Below, piece by piece: positions 28,600 to 37,832 of a DNA stretch of 40,320 nucleotides. This DNA comes from Nitrosomonadales bacterium (GTDB lineage: Bacteria; Pseudomonadota; Gammaproteobacteria; Burkholderiales; Gallionellaceae), in NCBI GenBank assembly GCA_016721605.1, contig JADKHS010000018.1:1-40320 (forward strand), written 5' to 3'. A model generated the notes under the pieces. The model ran no database searches. It was not told the DNA's origin and worked only from the letters and a program-made list of their open reading frames with translations. Position 1 is the stretch's first letter. Every line of letters begins with the position of its first letter. Made by a program: the position numbers and the translations under genes.

Positions 28600-28863
28600 T
28601 TACTTCTTCATTGCATCTTTAGCAGCGTCATGAGCGGCATCAGCAGCAGTAGCCGCTGCGGTAGCGGCAGTACCAGCTGCTTCTACAGCACTACCAGCTG
28701 CTTCTACAGCACTACCAGCGGCAGTAACAGCAGTAGCGGCAGGTGCAGGTGCAGGTGCAGGTGCTTCAACAACTGGGGTCTCGACTGCAGGCGCCTTAGG
28801 CTTTTCGCCACAAGCAGTTAGGGATAATGCCAACAAGGCAGCAACTAGAGCAAAACGTTTCAT
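28600..28863 (-). CDS. small alanine/proline-rich lipoprotein
   Basis: The 87-residue protein has a lipoprotein signal peptide with lipobox LTAC (Cys at residue 18), so it should be a membrane-anchored periplasmic lipoprotein. The mature part is Pro/Ala rich (VVEAPAPAPAPAAT) then consists of imperfect AAGSAVEA-type repeats and ends AHDAAKDAMKK. A good ribosome binding site (AAGGA) is present on the minus strand about eight bases before the start. Its composition suggests a helical or spacer protein; the function is unknown. It stands alone with its own terminator. Confidence 0.8.
   Translation of the reverse strand: MKRFALVAALLALSLTACGEKPKAPAVETPVVEAPAPAPAPAATAVTAAGSAVEAAGSAVEAAGTAATAAATAADAAHDAAKDAMKK
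28671..28719. repeat. 21-base tandem repeat inside the lipoprotein gene
   Basis: The unit at 28671-28691 is repeated exactly at 28692-28712 and begins a third time. It encodes the seven-residue AGSAVEA repeat. A second simple repeat, GCAGGT four times, lies at 28739-28762 and encodes alternating Ala and Pro. Both could change length by slippage. Confidence 0.85.
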
Positions 28864-29547
28864 TTACTTTTCCTTCACAATAATTAAATTTACATACAAA
28901 AACCGGGAAATTTCAGTCCGCCACAACGCTAAATTACAGCGAAGACGCAGCATTCTATACCAATAGGTATAATAATTCTAGCCAAAAATGACAGTCATCA
29001 TAATTTTCTAACTCTAATGCAGAGCAAAGAACTCCGGGTAGAAATCATTAAATTCACACATTTATAAAATCGAGATTTAAAGGCTACAACAAAGCGTTAA
29101 GTCAACTTGAGACACCCAATCCCCAACCTTAGACCACCCGAGCAACGACACAACAGAAGGCTAAACTCATACTATTTGCCGCTAGTTATGCCTCTAACAA
29201 TCTAAATATCATTTTGTATCGATATTGATTAAGCTGCACTAGTACGTTGACGGGCTTTAAATTTGTATCCACGTAGATACTATCATTTTGATGGGACGAA
29301 ATAAATTCATTAAATTGCAATAAACTATAACGCATACTCACTGCATACCCGTCATCCATGCAACAAAAAACCGTAAGCGTTCATTTTTATCAAAAAGTTA
29401 AATACATGGTTAATCAGATAAGTTACAACGCGTAACTACAATTTTAAGCTACTTGGCGTGGCGGTTTTTTGACCTTAATTTTAAGCCCCAACTTTTTAAC
29501 TTCATGCACATCGTTGTATGAACTCGTTTACATTGAATAAAAGTAAT
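28864..29547. other. 684-base intergenic region between the lipoprotein gene and the ssb terminator
   Basis: AT-rich, with no coding frame that I trust. A perfect inverted repeat TATACC-AATA-GGTATA (28956-28971) lies about 95 bases upstream of the lipoprotein start and could be an operator or promoter element. The rest shows nothing recognisable. Confidence 0.4.
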
Positions 29548-29571
29548 AAAGCCCCTGCTTACAGGGGCTTT
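29548..29571 (-). terminator. rho-independent terminator of ssb
   Basis: A ten-base perfect stem, AAAGCCCCTG (29548-29557) with CAGGGGCTTT (29562-29571), loop CTTA, 35 bases beyond the ssb stop. On the minus strand it is followed by TTATTACTTTT. Confidence 0.88.
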
Positions 29572-29605
29572 ATATTTATACTTTACAAGACAATCGTAAG
29601 CAATT

Positions 29606-30064
29606 TCAGAACGGTATATCATCATCAAAATTATCAAAACCACCGCTTTTGACTGGTGCCGGTTTATTGGTAGCAGACGCACTAGCTGACGATGATGCAG
29701 GTGCTTTATCCACCATGTCAAAATTACCGCTGCTAGATTTACTGGACAACATCTGCATTTCGCCCACAATAATATCGGTGGTATACCGATCCTTGCCTTC
29801 CTTGTCCTGCCATTTGCGCGTAGCAAGCTTGCCCTCAACGTAAATCATCGAACCTTTCTTCAGAAATTCTCCGGCAATTTCTGCCAGGCGACGGTAAAAA
29901 GTCAGGTTATGCCATTCTGTTTTTTCTTGTTTCTCGCCGCTTTTGTCCTTCCAGTTTTCTGAGGTAGCCAGCGTGGCATTGGTTACTGCTTCGCCATTAG
30001 GCATGTAACGCGTTTCCGGATCTTTGCCCAGCCGTCCTACTAAAATTACTTTGTTTACCGACAT
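29606..30064 (-). CDS. ssb: single-stranded DNA-binding protein
   Basis: SSB coats single-stranded DNA in replication and repair and recruits partners through its acidic tail. The 152-residue protein has the OB fold (VILVGRLGKDPETRYMPNG, EKTEWHNLTFYRRLAEIA, GSMIYVEGKLATRKWQDKEG), a flexible Ser/Ala linker and the C-terminal tip DDDIPF. The start at 30064 lies one base after the end of the upstream MFS gene, so the two are probably co-transcribed. The frame is intact. Confidence 0.96.
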   Translation of the reverse strand: MSVNKVILVGRLGKDPETRYMPNGEAVTNATLATSENWKDKSGEKQEKTEWHNLTFYRRLAEIAGEFLKKGSMIYVEGKLATRKWQDKEGKDRYTTDIIVGEMQMLSSKSSSGNFDMVDKAPASSSASASATNKPAPVKSGGFDNFDDDIPF

Positions 30065-30065
30065 G

Positions 30066-31445
30066 TCATTCCCCTTTCACTAAATTCTCTACTGCGGCTT
30101 CGTCAAAGCCACTCATATCTACTTTAAGGCACGCCATACATTCGGCTGGCACCACCATTACTTCGCGCACCCCATTTAATTGCGCCAAGCGTTGCTGCAA
30201 AATAGCGCCCGCACGCCCATCCATTTCAGGCAATGGATACATTTTAGTACGCACCGCTGCAGGCGGCTGCATGGTGCTAGCAACTAGCAACCACAGCAAT
30301 AATAAACCTACCGCAAATGCAAACACAGCATTGCCGCCGAAATATTGCATCAGAAAACCGCCCGCCATCGCACCAAAGAATGCACCGAGAAATTGCACGC
30401 TGCTATATACGCCCATCGCCGTTCCCTTGGCCGCCAGCGGAGCAATCTTGCTGATCATTGAAGGCAAGGTCGCCTCCAATACGTTAAATGCCGTGAAGAA
30501 TAACAACAACGACAGCATCACACCCCATACACTGTTCTGCATCAGCATCAATGATAATTGCCCCAATGCTGCCAGTGCAATCGCGCCCATAAACACTTGC
30601 TTCATCTTTGCTTTTTTCTCGGCGACAATGATGGGCGGCACCATCAACATGAGGGCTAGCAACATAACCGGCAGATATACTTGCCAATGTTGCGCAACCT
30701 CCAACCCATTATTTTTCAGCACGAACGGCACTTGCATGAATACCGACATTAAAATCGCATGCAACGAAAAAATACCAAAATCGAGTCGCAGCAAATCTTT
30801 GTTACGCAGCACATCGCCAAATCGTTTGCTACTCGCCCCCGAACCAGAATGGAAGCGCGTGATGGCCGGATTTGGAATTACAAAGGCCACAAATAGCATG
30901 GCCAGAAGCGCCAATACGCCGGTTAGCGCAAAAATTCCGGGCACACCTATCGCTTGATACAACATCGGCGCCAGTACCAGTGATATCGCAAATGTAATAC
31001 CAATAGTGATGCCTATCATCCCCATCGCCTTGGTGCGGACTTCCTCACGCGTGAGGTCGGCTGTTAGCGCCATTACTGCGGCATTGATTGCTCCCGCGCC
31101 CTGTATCGCACGCCCGGCGATGACCCAATAGATGTTGTCCGCCGAAGCTGCGATAAAACTGCCGATAGCGAATAGAAGCAGGCCAGCATAGATCACCGGT
31201 TTGCGCCCGTAATGGTCGGACATCCAGCCAGCTGGGATTTGCAACACTGCCTGGGTCAGGCCGTAAGCCCCTAGGGCAATACCAATCAGGGTACGGCTTT
31301 CGCCGCCAGGCAAACGTTCGGCGGCATACAGCGCAAATACCGGCAGAATGATGAACAGCCCTAGCATCCGCAAGCCATAAATACCGGCTAAGCCCATACT
31401 GGCACGGCGCTCAAGTGGCGTCATTGAATCAGGTGTGTATCCCAT
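30066..31445 (-). CDS. MFS transporter with C-terminal cytoplasmic domain
   Basis: The protein (about 459 residues from ATG 31445) has 12 predicted TM helices, the MFS motif between TM2 and TM3 (GWMSDHYGRKPVIYAG) and a second motif at TM5. After the last helix comes a soluble domain of about 55 residues (EMDGRAGAILQQRLAQLNGVREVMVV), ending EAAVENLVKGE. The substrate is unknown; an efflux role would fit the family. In betaproteobacteria this gene commonly lies between uvrA and ssb, as here. ATG 31445 (MGYTPDSM) is chosen over an upstream TTG at 31466; a start at 31424 (MTPLERRA) is also possible. Confidence 0.82.
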   Translation of the reverse strand: MGYTPDSMTPLERRASMGLAGIYGLRMLGLFIILPVFALYAAERLPGGESRTLIGIALGAYGLTQAVLQIPAGWMSDHYGRKPVIYAGLLLFAIGSFIAASADNIYWVIAGRAIQGAGAINAAVMALTADLTREEVRTKAMGMIGITIGITFAISLVLAPMLYQAIGVPGIFALTGVLALLAMLFVAFVIPNPAITRFHSGSGASSKRFGDVLRNKDLLRLDFGIFSLHAILMSVFMQVPFVLKNNGLEVAQHWQVYLPVMLLALMLMVPPIIVAEKKAKMKQVFMGAIALAALGQLSLMLMQNSVWGVMLSLLLFFTAFNVLEATLPSMISKIAPLAAKGTAMGVYSSVQFLGAFFGAMAGGFLMQYFGGNAVFAFAVGLLLLWLLVASTMQPPAAVRTKMYPLPEMDGRAGAILQQRLAQLNGVREVMVVPAECMACLKVDMSGFDEAAVENLVKGE

Positions 31446-31511
31446 ATTGAAGTGTTGAAAGCGCAAAAATCGCGTATATTAGCAGGTTTAGCGCAACCTA
31501 CGGTAACCGGC

Positions 31512-34463
31512 ATGGACAGTATTAAAATACGTGGCGCACGCACGCACAACCTGAAAAACATCAGCCTCGATTTACCGCGTAATCAACTTGTGGTCATCAC
31601 CGGACTGTCGGGTTCCGGCAAGTCTTCCCTCGCCTTTGACACTTTATATGCGGAGGGACAACGACGCTATGTCGAATCGCTTTCGGCATACGCGCGCCAG
31701 TTTTTGCAACTAATGGCAAAGCCGGATGTGGACTTGATCGAGGGCTTGTCACCTGCCATTGCCATTGAGCAAAAAGCCACCTCGCATAACCCACGTTCCA
31801 CTGTCGGTACGGTGACGGAAATTCACGACTACCTGCGCCTGTTGTTTGCGCGCGCGGGTGACCCCTATTGCCCGCAGCATGATCTGGTGTTACAGGCCCA
31901 AAGCGTTGGGCAGATGGTGGACCATGTGCTGCAACTGCCGCAAGACACGCGCATCATGATTCTTTCTCCATTGGTCATTGAGCGCAAAGGCGAACAAGTC
32001 GAATTGTTTAATGAGTTGCGTGCGCAAGGTTTCATGCGGCTGCGCGTAAACGGTACCGTGCATGAGATAGACAAGCTGCCCACGCTGGCAAAGAACAAGA
32101 AACACACTGTTGAAATTGTGGTAGATCGGTTGAAAGTCAGCGCAGACAACCAGCAACGCTTGGCGGAATCATTCGAGACCGCATTGCGCCATGCCGAGGG
32201 GCGCGCATTGGCAGTGGAAATAGACAGCGGAAAAGAACATATATTCTCCGCCAAGTTTGCCTGCCCAATCTGCAATTATTCGTTGCCCGAACTGGAACCG
32301 CGCCTGTTCTCGTTCAACAACCCCATGGGGGCCTGCCCGAAATGCGATGGGTTGGGCAGCATCAGTTTTTTTGATCCAAAACGGATTGTGGCGTTCCCAC
32401 AATTGTCGTTAAGTTCTGGGGCAATCAAAGGCTGGGATCGACGCAACCAATTTTATTACCAGATGCTGGACAGCTTGGCCAAATATTACGATTTCGATCT
32501 GGAACGTCCGTTCGAAAGCCTGCCGGAAAAAACACAACAGATTATTTTGTACGGCAGTGGCAAAGAAGAAATTCCCTTCAGTTACCTCAATGAACGCGGC
32601 AAACCCACGCTACGCGAGCATGCATTCGAAGGCATCATCAATAATCTGGAGCGGCGTTACAAGGAAACCACGTCACCTACCGTGCGCGAGGAACTGGCGA
32701 AACATCTCAATACGTGCCTTTGCCCTGAATGCAAAGGTACACGCCTGCGCCTGGAAGCCCGCAATGTGCGCATCGCAGACCATGCCATATATGAGCTAAG
32801 CGCATTACCTTTGAAGCAGGCACTCACCTTCTTCCAACAAGTAAAATTACCAGGCCACAAGCAGGCCATCGCAGAAAGAATCGTACATGAAATCGCCAGC
32901 CGCCTGACCTTTCTCAACAACGTCGGCCTGGAATATCTGTCGCTAGATCGTTCGGCAGAAACCTTATCAGGTGGCGAATCACAGCGCATCCGCCTAGCCT
33001 CGCAAATTGGCTCCGGCCTGACCGGTGTGATGTATGTATTGGACGAACCTTCCATCGGCCTGCATCAGCGTGACAATGATCGTTTGCTGGGTACACTGAA
33101 GCGCCTGCGCGACATGGGCAACAGTGTAATCGTGGTGGAACATGACGCGGATGCCATCCAAGCTGCCGACTACGTAGTAGACATGGGGCCCGGTGCGGGC
33201 GAGCATGGGGGCATGATCGTCGCGCAAGGCACGCCACAAGAAGTGTGTGTCAACCAGCATTCGCTGACGGGTGATTACCTTTCTGGTCGGCGCAACATCG
33301 AAGTGCCAAAAAAATATCTCTCCCCCGATCCGGAACGCATGCTGCAAATTCAAGGCGCATGCGGCAACAACCTGAAACAAGTTACGCTTGATCTACCTGT
33401 TGGCCTGCTGGTGTGCGTAACAGGCGTGTCCGGTTCCGGCAAGTCCACCCTCATCAACGACACCCTGTATCACGCCGTCGCACAACACTTATATGGAAGC
33501 AACGCCGCGCCCGCACCGTTCGTCAAAATCGACGGACTGGAATTTTTTGACAAGGTCATTAGCGTAGATCAGTCGCCCATCGGACGCACTCCACGCTCCA
33601 ACCCCGCCACCTACACCGGCCTGTTCACTCCCATCCGCGAGCTATTCGCCGGAGTGCCACAATCGCGCGAACGCGGCTATGGTCCGGGACGATTCTCGTT
33701 CAATGTAAAAGGCGGACGCTGCGAATCCTGCCAGGGCGATGGTGTAATCAAGGTTGAAATGCATTTCCTGCCTGACCTCTATGTGCCATGTGACGTGTGC
33801 CATAGCATGCGCTACAACCGCGAAACGCTAGAGGTGCAATACAAGGGTCGGAACATCCACCAAATTTTACAAATGACCGTGGAACATGCACATGAGTTTT
33901 TCAAGCCGGTGCCCATCATCGCACGTAAACTACAGACTATGCTCGACGTGGGGCTCGGCTACATCACATTGGGGCAAAGCGCGACTACGCTATCCGGCGG
34001 CGAAGCACAACGCATCAAATTGTCGCTGGAACTTTCCAAGCGCGACACCGGACGAACGCTGTATATATTAGACGAACCCACAACCGGATTGCATTTCCAT
34101 GATATCGCCCTGCTTCTGAAAGTCATTCAGAAACTGCGTGACCAAGGAAACACCGTAGTAGTAATCGAACATAACCTCGACGTAATAAAAACCGCCGACT
34201 GGATCATAGACCTCGGACCTGAGGGTGGCGAGGGGGGCGGGCATATCATCGCACAAGGCTCGCCCAAAGATATTGCTGCCAATTCGGAAAGCGTGACTGG
34301 CACTTATCTGAAGCAGGTATTAAAAAAATTAGATAATTATGAAATTATCCCTAACAACCACCACTCGCCCGAGCTGCTCCCCAATTACATTAAACCATAT
34401 CCCATCTACCGCACATTAGCATCGCAAAACCACAGATTTCCCAGCATAGCGGAGGTTTATTAA
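31512..34463 (+). CDS. uvrA: excinuclease ABC subunit UvrA
   Basis: UvrA scans DNA for bulky lesions and loads UvrB in nucleotide excision repair. Two ABC cassettes are complete: Walker A GLSGSGKSSLAFDT and GVSGSGKSTLIND, signatures LSGGESQRI and LSGGEAQRI, and the zinc modules with CPICNYS...CPKC and CESCQGD...CDVCH. The protein is 983 residues, longer than the usual 940 or so, because of a tail of about 45 residues after TYLKQVL. ATG 31512 gives the standard opening MDSIKIRGARTHNLKNI; an upstream TTG is ignored. It is divergent from the MFS gene with 66 bases between starts. No LexA box was seen in that gap. Confidence 0.97.
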   Translation: MDSIKIRGARTHNLKNISLDLPRNQLVVITGLSGSGKSSLAFDTLYAEGQRRYVESLSAYARQFLQLMAKPDVDLIEGLSPAIAIEQKATSHNPRSTVGTVTEIHDYLRLLFARAGDPYCPQHDLVLQAQSVGQMVDHVLQLPQDTRIMILSPLVIERKGEQVELFNELRAQGFMRLRVNGTVHEIDKLPTLAKNKKHTVEIVVDRLKVSADNQQRLAESFETALRHAEGRALAVEIDSGKEHIFSAKFACPICNYSLPELEPRLFSFNNPMGACPKCDGLGSISFFDPKRIVAFPQLSLSSGAIKGWDRRNQFYYQMLDSLAKYYDFDLERPFESLPEKTQQIILYGSGKEEIPFSYLNERGKPTLREHAFEGIINNLERRYKETTSPTVREELAKHLNTCLCPECKGTRLRLEARNVRIADHAIYELSALPLKQALTFFQQVKLPGHKQAIAERIVHEIASRLTFLNNVGLEYLSLDRSAETLSGGESQRIRLASQIGSGLTGVMYVLDEPSIGLHQRDNDRLLGTLKRLRDMGNSVIVVEHDADAIQAADYVVDMGPGAGEHGGMIVAQGTPQEVCVNQHSLTGDYLSGRRNIEVPKKYLSPDPERMLQIQGACGNNLKQVTLDLPVGLLVCVTGVSGSGKSTLINDTLYHAVAQHLYGSNAAPAPFVKIDGLEFFDKVISVDQSPIGRTPRSNPATYTGLFTPIRELFAGVPQSRERGYGPGRFSFNVKGGRCESCQGDGVIKVEMHFLPDLYVPCDVCHSMRYNRETLEVQYKGRNIHQILQMTVEHAHEFFKPVPIIARKLQTMLDVGLGYITLGQSATTLSGGEAQRIKLSLELSKRDTGRTLYILDEPTTGLHFHDIALLLKVIQKLRDQGNTVVVIEHNLDVIKTADWIIDLGPEGGEGGGHIIAQGSPKDIAANSESVTGTYLKQVLKKLDNYEIIPNNHHSPELLPNYIKPYPIYRTLASQNHRFPSIAEVY

Positions 34464-34691
34464 TAAAGCCGTATTTAAAGGCATTTAACAGCATATTACT
34501 GTCAAATTTTAACCCCTAAAAAAAGGGAATAAAAAGGCCATCAAGTCACCGTACAAAAGTACAAATATTTTTTGCAATACTCACCAATATTATGTTACCC
34601 TGACCCAGCTGTTAGAAGTTTCTAAGAGCCCCCGCGGACGGTACGAGTGGGTTTATCTTTTTTTATTTATTTACTTAGAGGAGTAATAATT
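34464..34691 (+). other. leader region before the exported protein, with a palindrome at 34612-34625
   Basis: Between uvrA and the exported protein gene. TTAGAA (34612-34617) and TTCTAA (34620-34625) form a perfect palindrome with two central bases. Downstream is a GC-rich patch at about 34628-34652 (CCCCCGCGG ... GAGTGGG) and then a T-rich stretch before the ribosome binding site. This suits a structured leader or operator, but I cannot assign it to a known RNA family. Weak CCCT...AGGG pairing after uvrA may help to terminate it. Confidence 0.4.
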
Positions 34692-35642
34692 ATGCGCAGA
34701 GTTAACTCACTGGCACTACTGCTTGCTATTAGTGCCCCAGCTGCCATGGCATATGACGGCCCACACGCCCAATTCAATTTTCTTCCTCCAGCTGGTTCGT
34801 TTGCATCCGATCCACAAGCTGGCGACCTGCATCCTGGATCGCAACTAAACATACCAGGCAACTATCCTCCCGGCGGTGGTGAGATAGCTCCTAAATACCA
34901 ATATGAAACCCAAGGCCAATATAACATTGGGAAGCATCATTTGGATAAATGGGCGAATGAAGATGGTGGTGCTGGTCAAGCCAGTAATCATGGTAAACAG
35001 CCCACCAAATTTACCCCAGACTTTAAAACCGCTGTTCCATATGTAGATGGCAAGCCGCTGTACGATACAGACTTTAACGAAGCATGGGCAGGCGACAGGG
35101 CGAACGGTACTGGAGGCTGTATAGCTAGCGCGGCTCCTTATTGCGTAGCTCCAATAGAGACAGGTCTTGGTTACCATGCGTCAGAAACCAGCCCAAGCAA
35201 AACCTATACTAAACAATACTTCGTTAATGCTGACGGACCAAGGGGTCAAGGTACAACGGTAACAATGAATGCAATTGTAGAAAACACTGATACTAGAGCA
35301 GGCACAAAACCAGCAAAAATCAGGCTTCAATATGCCATTACACCTGGCGGAAACTTTGTTGATACGACTCGTCAACCTCAAAATGCCGGTTACACAAAAT
35401 TGGCTCCTGAGGGCACTTACCGTTATCAATCACCGACTATTCTATACAACGATGAACATGGTCATCTTTATATAGACGGTAGGCATTACTCTGGGATACA
35501 TTTACTAAACGGTAGTTATGGCTACACTGTTGGCCTTGATCTGATCGGACCAGGAAAACATGACATCTGTATCAAAATAGTTGATGAATTCCATGAAGTT
35601 GTTGATCTTGGAACGCAAGCTTGCGTTGCAGTTACAGTTTAA
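34692..35642 (+). CDS. exported protein of unknown function
   Basis: The 316-residue protein has a clear signal peptide (residues 1-20, cleavage after AMA) and a strong ribosome binding site AGAGGAG at 34677-34683. The mature part begins YDGPHAQFNFLPPAGSF, then is Gly/Pro/Asn rich to about residue 150. The rest looks beta-rich, for example VTMNAIVENTDTR, YAITPGGNFVDTT and the Tyr-rich region with GHLYIDGRHYSG. It has four cysteines, two near residues 142 and 150 and two near the C-terminus, which could form disulfides. I do not recognise the family. The start is the ATG with the good ribosome binding site; an open frame extends upstream without support. It may have its own terminator. Confidence 0.75.
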   Translation: MRRVNSLALLLAISAPAAMAYDGPHAQFNFLPPAGSFASDPQAGDLHPGSQLNIPGNYPPGGGEIAPKYQYETQGQYNIGKHHLDKWANEDGGAGQASNHGKQPTKFTPDFKTAVPYVDGKPLYDTDFNEAWAGDRANGTGGCIASAAPYCVAPIETGLGYHASETSPSKTYTKQYFVNADGPRGQGTTVTMNAIVENTDTRAGTKPAKIRLQYAITPGGNFVDTTRQPQNAGYTKLAPEGTYRYQSPTILYNDEHGHLYIDGRHYSGIHLLNGSYGYTVGLDLIGPGKHDICIKIVDEFHEVVDLGTQACVAVTV

Positions 35643-35706
35643 ACGCGAATTTAATGCACTTGTAAAACTTGGACCGTTCGTGGTGAAGTAGTTTATCTAA
35701 TATTTC

Positions 35707-35733
35707 GGTACCGTCGCTGTAGTAGGCGGTACC
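35707..35733 (+). terminator. hairpin after the exported protein gene
   Basis: GGTACCGTC (35707-35715) pairs with GGCGGTACC (35725-35733), seven base pairs plus two including a wobble. It lies 65 bases beyond the stop and is followed by TAGTTTATT, a weak T-run. It could be a terminator or just a stable leader element. Confidence 0.45.
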
Positions 35734-35810
35734 TAGTTTATTCGTACATTACAAACTTAGACTAGTTATTTTTACTAGCAGGCTCAAGCGACTACATTTT
35801 GAATTTAATA

Positions 35811-35836
35811 AAAAAGCCAGATTTATCTGGCTTTTT
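35811..35836. terminator. rho-independent terminator
   Basis: AAAAAGCCAGA (35811-35821) pairs with TCTGGCTTTTT (35826-35836) around a four-base loop, with A-runs before and T-runs after it. It would work in either direction, ending the exported protein transcript and closing minus-strand transcription from the IS remnant. Confidence 0.8.
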
Positions 35837-35844
35837 TATTAACT

Positions 35845-36062
35845 ATATCTACTCCAATTTCCCGGTTAAACAGGCCGCGCACGATAGCCAGGGTACAGCC
35901 AGCCTTCATCTGCCCACAGATAGGTATATCCGATGTCCAAATCTGATTCGGCATCGTCGGCGTGAAATTTCTGGCGAGCAGGTTCTCCGCCACAAACACA
36001 GGCCATGTTTTTAGTCCGCCGTGACCTTGTAGCGCCGCTTGTGGCGGGTATGGAGTCGTTAT
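35845..36062 (-). pseudogene. IS3-family transposase remnant
   Basis: Read on the minus strand with several frame changes this gives the N-terminal side of an IS3 orfB integrase core: RHKRRYKVT, then AENLLARNFTPTMPNQIWTSDI, then a YLW-type segment and LAIV..LFNREI. The order and spacing match the conserved TSDI(T)YLWTDEGWLYLAIVLDLFNRE block. Both ends of the gene are missing, so it is a dead fragment. It is oriented opposite to the second element beside it. Confidence 0.75.
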
Positions 36063-36115
36063 GCGCATTAGCCCGACCTGCCCCTTACTGGCAGAGAAAC
36101 CTCTCGCACCCCCCG

Positions 36116-36131
36116 TGTCAGGCTAGTTGTC
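36116..36131 (+). repeat. left terminal inverted repeat of the IS3-family element
   Basis: The 16-base end TGTCAGGCTAGTTGTC matches the right end in 14 positions, with mismatches at the sixth and seventh bases. Confidence 0.75.
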
Positions 36132-36154
36132 ACCTCAAAATTTAGCTATGAGGC

Positions 36155-37729
36155 ATGGAGGCAACAATGGAAATACATTCTTCAGAAGCATTTATCGAGT
36201 AGGCATTATTCAAGGTCTATTCTCGTGGCGATCGGACGGTGAAGTCGGTCGCGGTAGAATTGAACATCAATCATCACACGTTAAAAAATTGGATGAAAAG
36301 AAGAAAAGCGATGGCTGTTAGCGTTTCGGTCAAAAAAGAGCGACGCCCCAAAAATTGGAATGCCGAGCAGCTGGTGGCGTTGCATGAAACCCATGGCTTA
36401 TCAGGCGAAGCCTTGCAAAACGTGGTGTCGTGAAAACGGCTTATTTACCCATCACCTCACAAGCTGGAAAACGGCTTTTGCACCGATGTAAAGACCGTAA
36501 TGGGCAGCTGTGAAATCCGCGTCTTGGAAGATGAGAATGGCCGACTCAAGCGCGAATTAACCCGCAAAGAGCACGCATTGACCGAGGCGGCAGCGTTGCT
36601 GATCCTGAAAAAAATCCCGCGTGCTCTGGGAGGAAGAGGTCAAATGACTTCTCTTGCAGAGCGCAGTCAGATCATCACCTTGGTGCAGGAAGCCATGAAT
36701 TCTGGCGCACGTCAGAATCGTGCCTGTACGGTTATCAACTTTAACGCACGCACGTTGCAGCGCTGGCAGGTTGATCAGTCGCGAGGCGATGCTCCTGTCG
36801 GGCACAAACACCGACAAACAAGCTCAGTGTGCGGGAGCGTAAATACGTATTGACGGTTGCCAATATTGACGGTTGCCAATTCGGACGAATTCGGTAGCCT
36901 GCCACCCAATCAGATCGTGCCGAGATTGGCGGATCACTGGGAGCATATCGCTTCTGAATCAACGTTCTATCGCATTCTGAGAACCGAGAACTTGCTCCGG
37001 CATCCGGGTGCCGAACGGCCTGCGCAACGCCGTCACAAACCGCGTGCGCTCTGCGCCACTGCGCCTAATCGGCTGTTCAGTTGGGACATCACTTACCTGC
37101 CGACACCGGTGAAGGGCATCTATTTTTACCTGTATTTATTCATGGATATTTTTAGCCGGAAAGTTGTCGGCTGGCAGATTTATGATGCGGAAAGCAGTGA
37201 GCTGGCGAGCGATGTTATGCGGGATATTTGCGCACGGGAAGCCATCAAACCGGATCAGGTGGTACTGCATTCGGACAACGGCAATCCGATGAGGCGCCAC
37301 GATGCTGGCTACCTTGCAAGCACTGGGCGTCGCGCCGTCGTTTAGTCGTCCGGCGGTCAGCAACGATAATCCCTATTCGGAATCGCTGTTCAAGACCCTA
37401 AAATACCGACCTGCATATCCGCGTCGGGCGTTTGAAAGTCTGCTCGCCGCAAGGCAATGGGTTGGCATATTTGTGCAATGGTACAACGAAGAACACCGAC
37501 ACAGCGCCATCAACTTCGTGACCCCGGTAGAGCGCCATGCTGGCCTTGACACGGCATTATTGGAGAAGCGTGCCATCGTCTACGAGGCGGCAAAGAACAG
37601 ATGCCCTGAACGTTGGAGCGGGGCCGAAATTGGCAACCGGTTCTCATTGTGCACCTGAATCCGGATCAACGCATCGCCGAAAAAGACGAGAAACTGGAAG
37701 CAGTTTCAGAGCTCAAAATGGCAGCATAA
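36155..37729 (+). pseudogene. IS3-family transposase, OrfA and OrfB parts broken by a stop and several frameshifts
   Basis: The ATG at 36155 begins an OrfA-like region (MEATMEIHSSEAFIE), but codon 16 is a TAG at 36200-36202 where a Gln or similar is expected; the frame then continues with VYSRGDRTVKSVAVELN, a helix-turn-helix, to 36433. Further frames give ENGLFTHHLTSWKTAF, DENGRLKRELTRKE, MTSLAERSQIITLVQEA and the integrase core (LFSWDITYLP, VLHSDNG, VSNDNPYSES, WYNEEHRHSAINFVTP), where Asp, Asp and Glu of the DDE triad are visible. The stop at 37727-37729 is in the corrected frame. The parts lie in order, as in IS3 family elements. With an in-frame stop and at least four frame changes it is unlikely to be active. 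Confidence 0.85.
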
Positions 37730-37743
37730 TTGCAAACGGTCAG

Positions 37744-37822
37744 GGGCCGCGCCTCGCGCCCCCCCCTTGTTACCCGCCCGCCCCCCCCCCCCCCCCCCCT
37801 CCGCCCCCGCCGCGCGCCGCCC
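37744..37822. other. C-rich low-complexity tract
   Basis: About 79 bases made almost only of C and G, with a run of more than 15 C's at about 37778-37800 (17 or so as printed). It lies inside the IS3-type element after the transposase, unlike anything else in this window. Such poly-C/poly-G stretches arise as artefacts of two-colour sequencing or of gap filling. Confidence 0.8.
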
Positions 37823-37832
37823 TTGGCACACC

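Noticed and set aside
28671..28719. CRISPR-like array
   Set aside because: The repeats are 21 bases in direct tandem with no spacers and lie inside a coding region.
29449..29838. 129-residue open frame on the minus strand overlapping the ssb terminator
   Set aside because: It overlaps ssb in another frame and crosses its terminator; composition is not protein-like.
30271..30957. 228-residue open frame on the plus strand inside the MFS gene
   Set aside because: It is the antisense of a clearly real transporter and resembles no protein family.
31446..31511. LexA box or strong promoter in the MFS-uvrA gap
   Set aside because: No CTGT-N8-ACAG site is seen, and TTGAAA and TATATT are only 14 bases apart, too close for a standard promoter.
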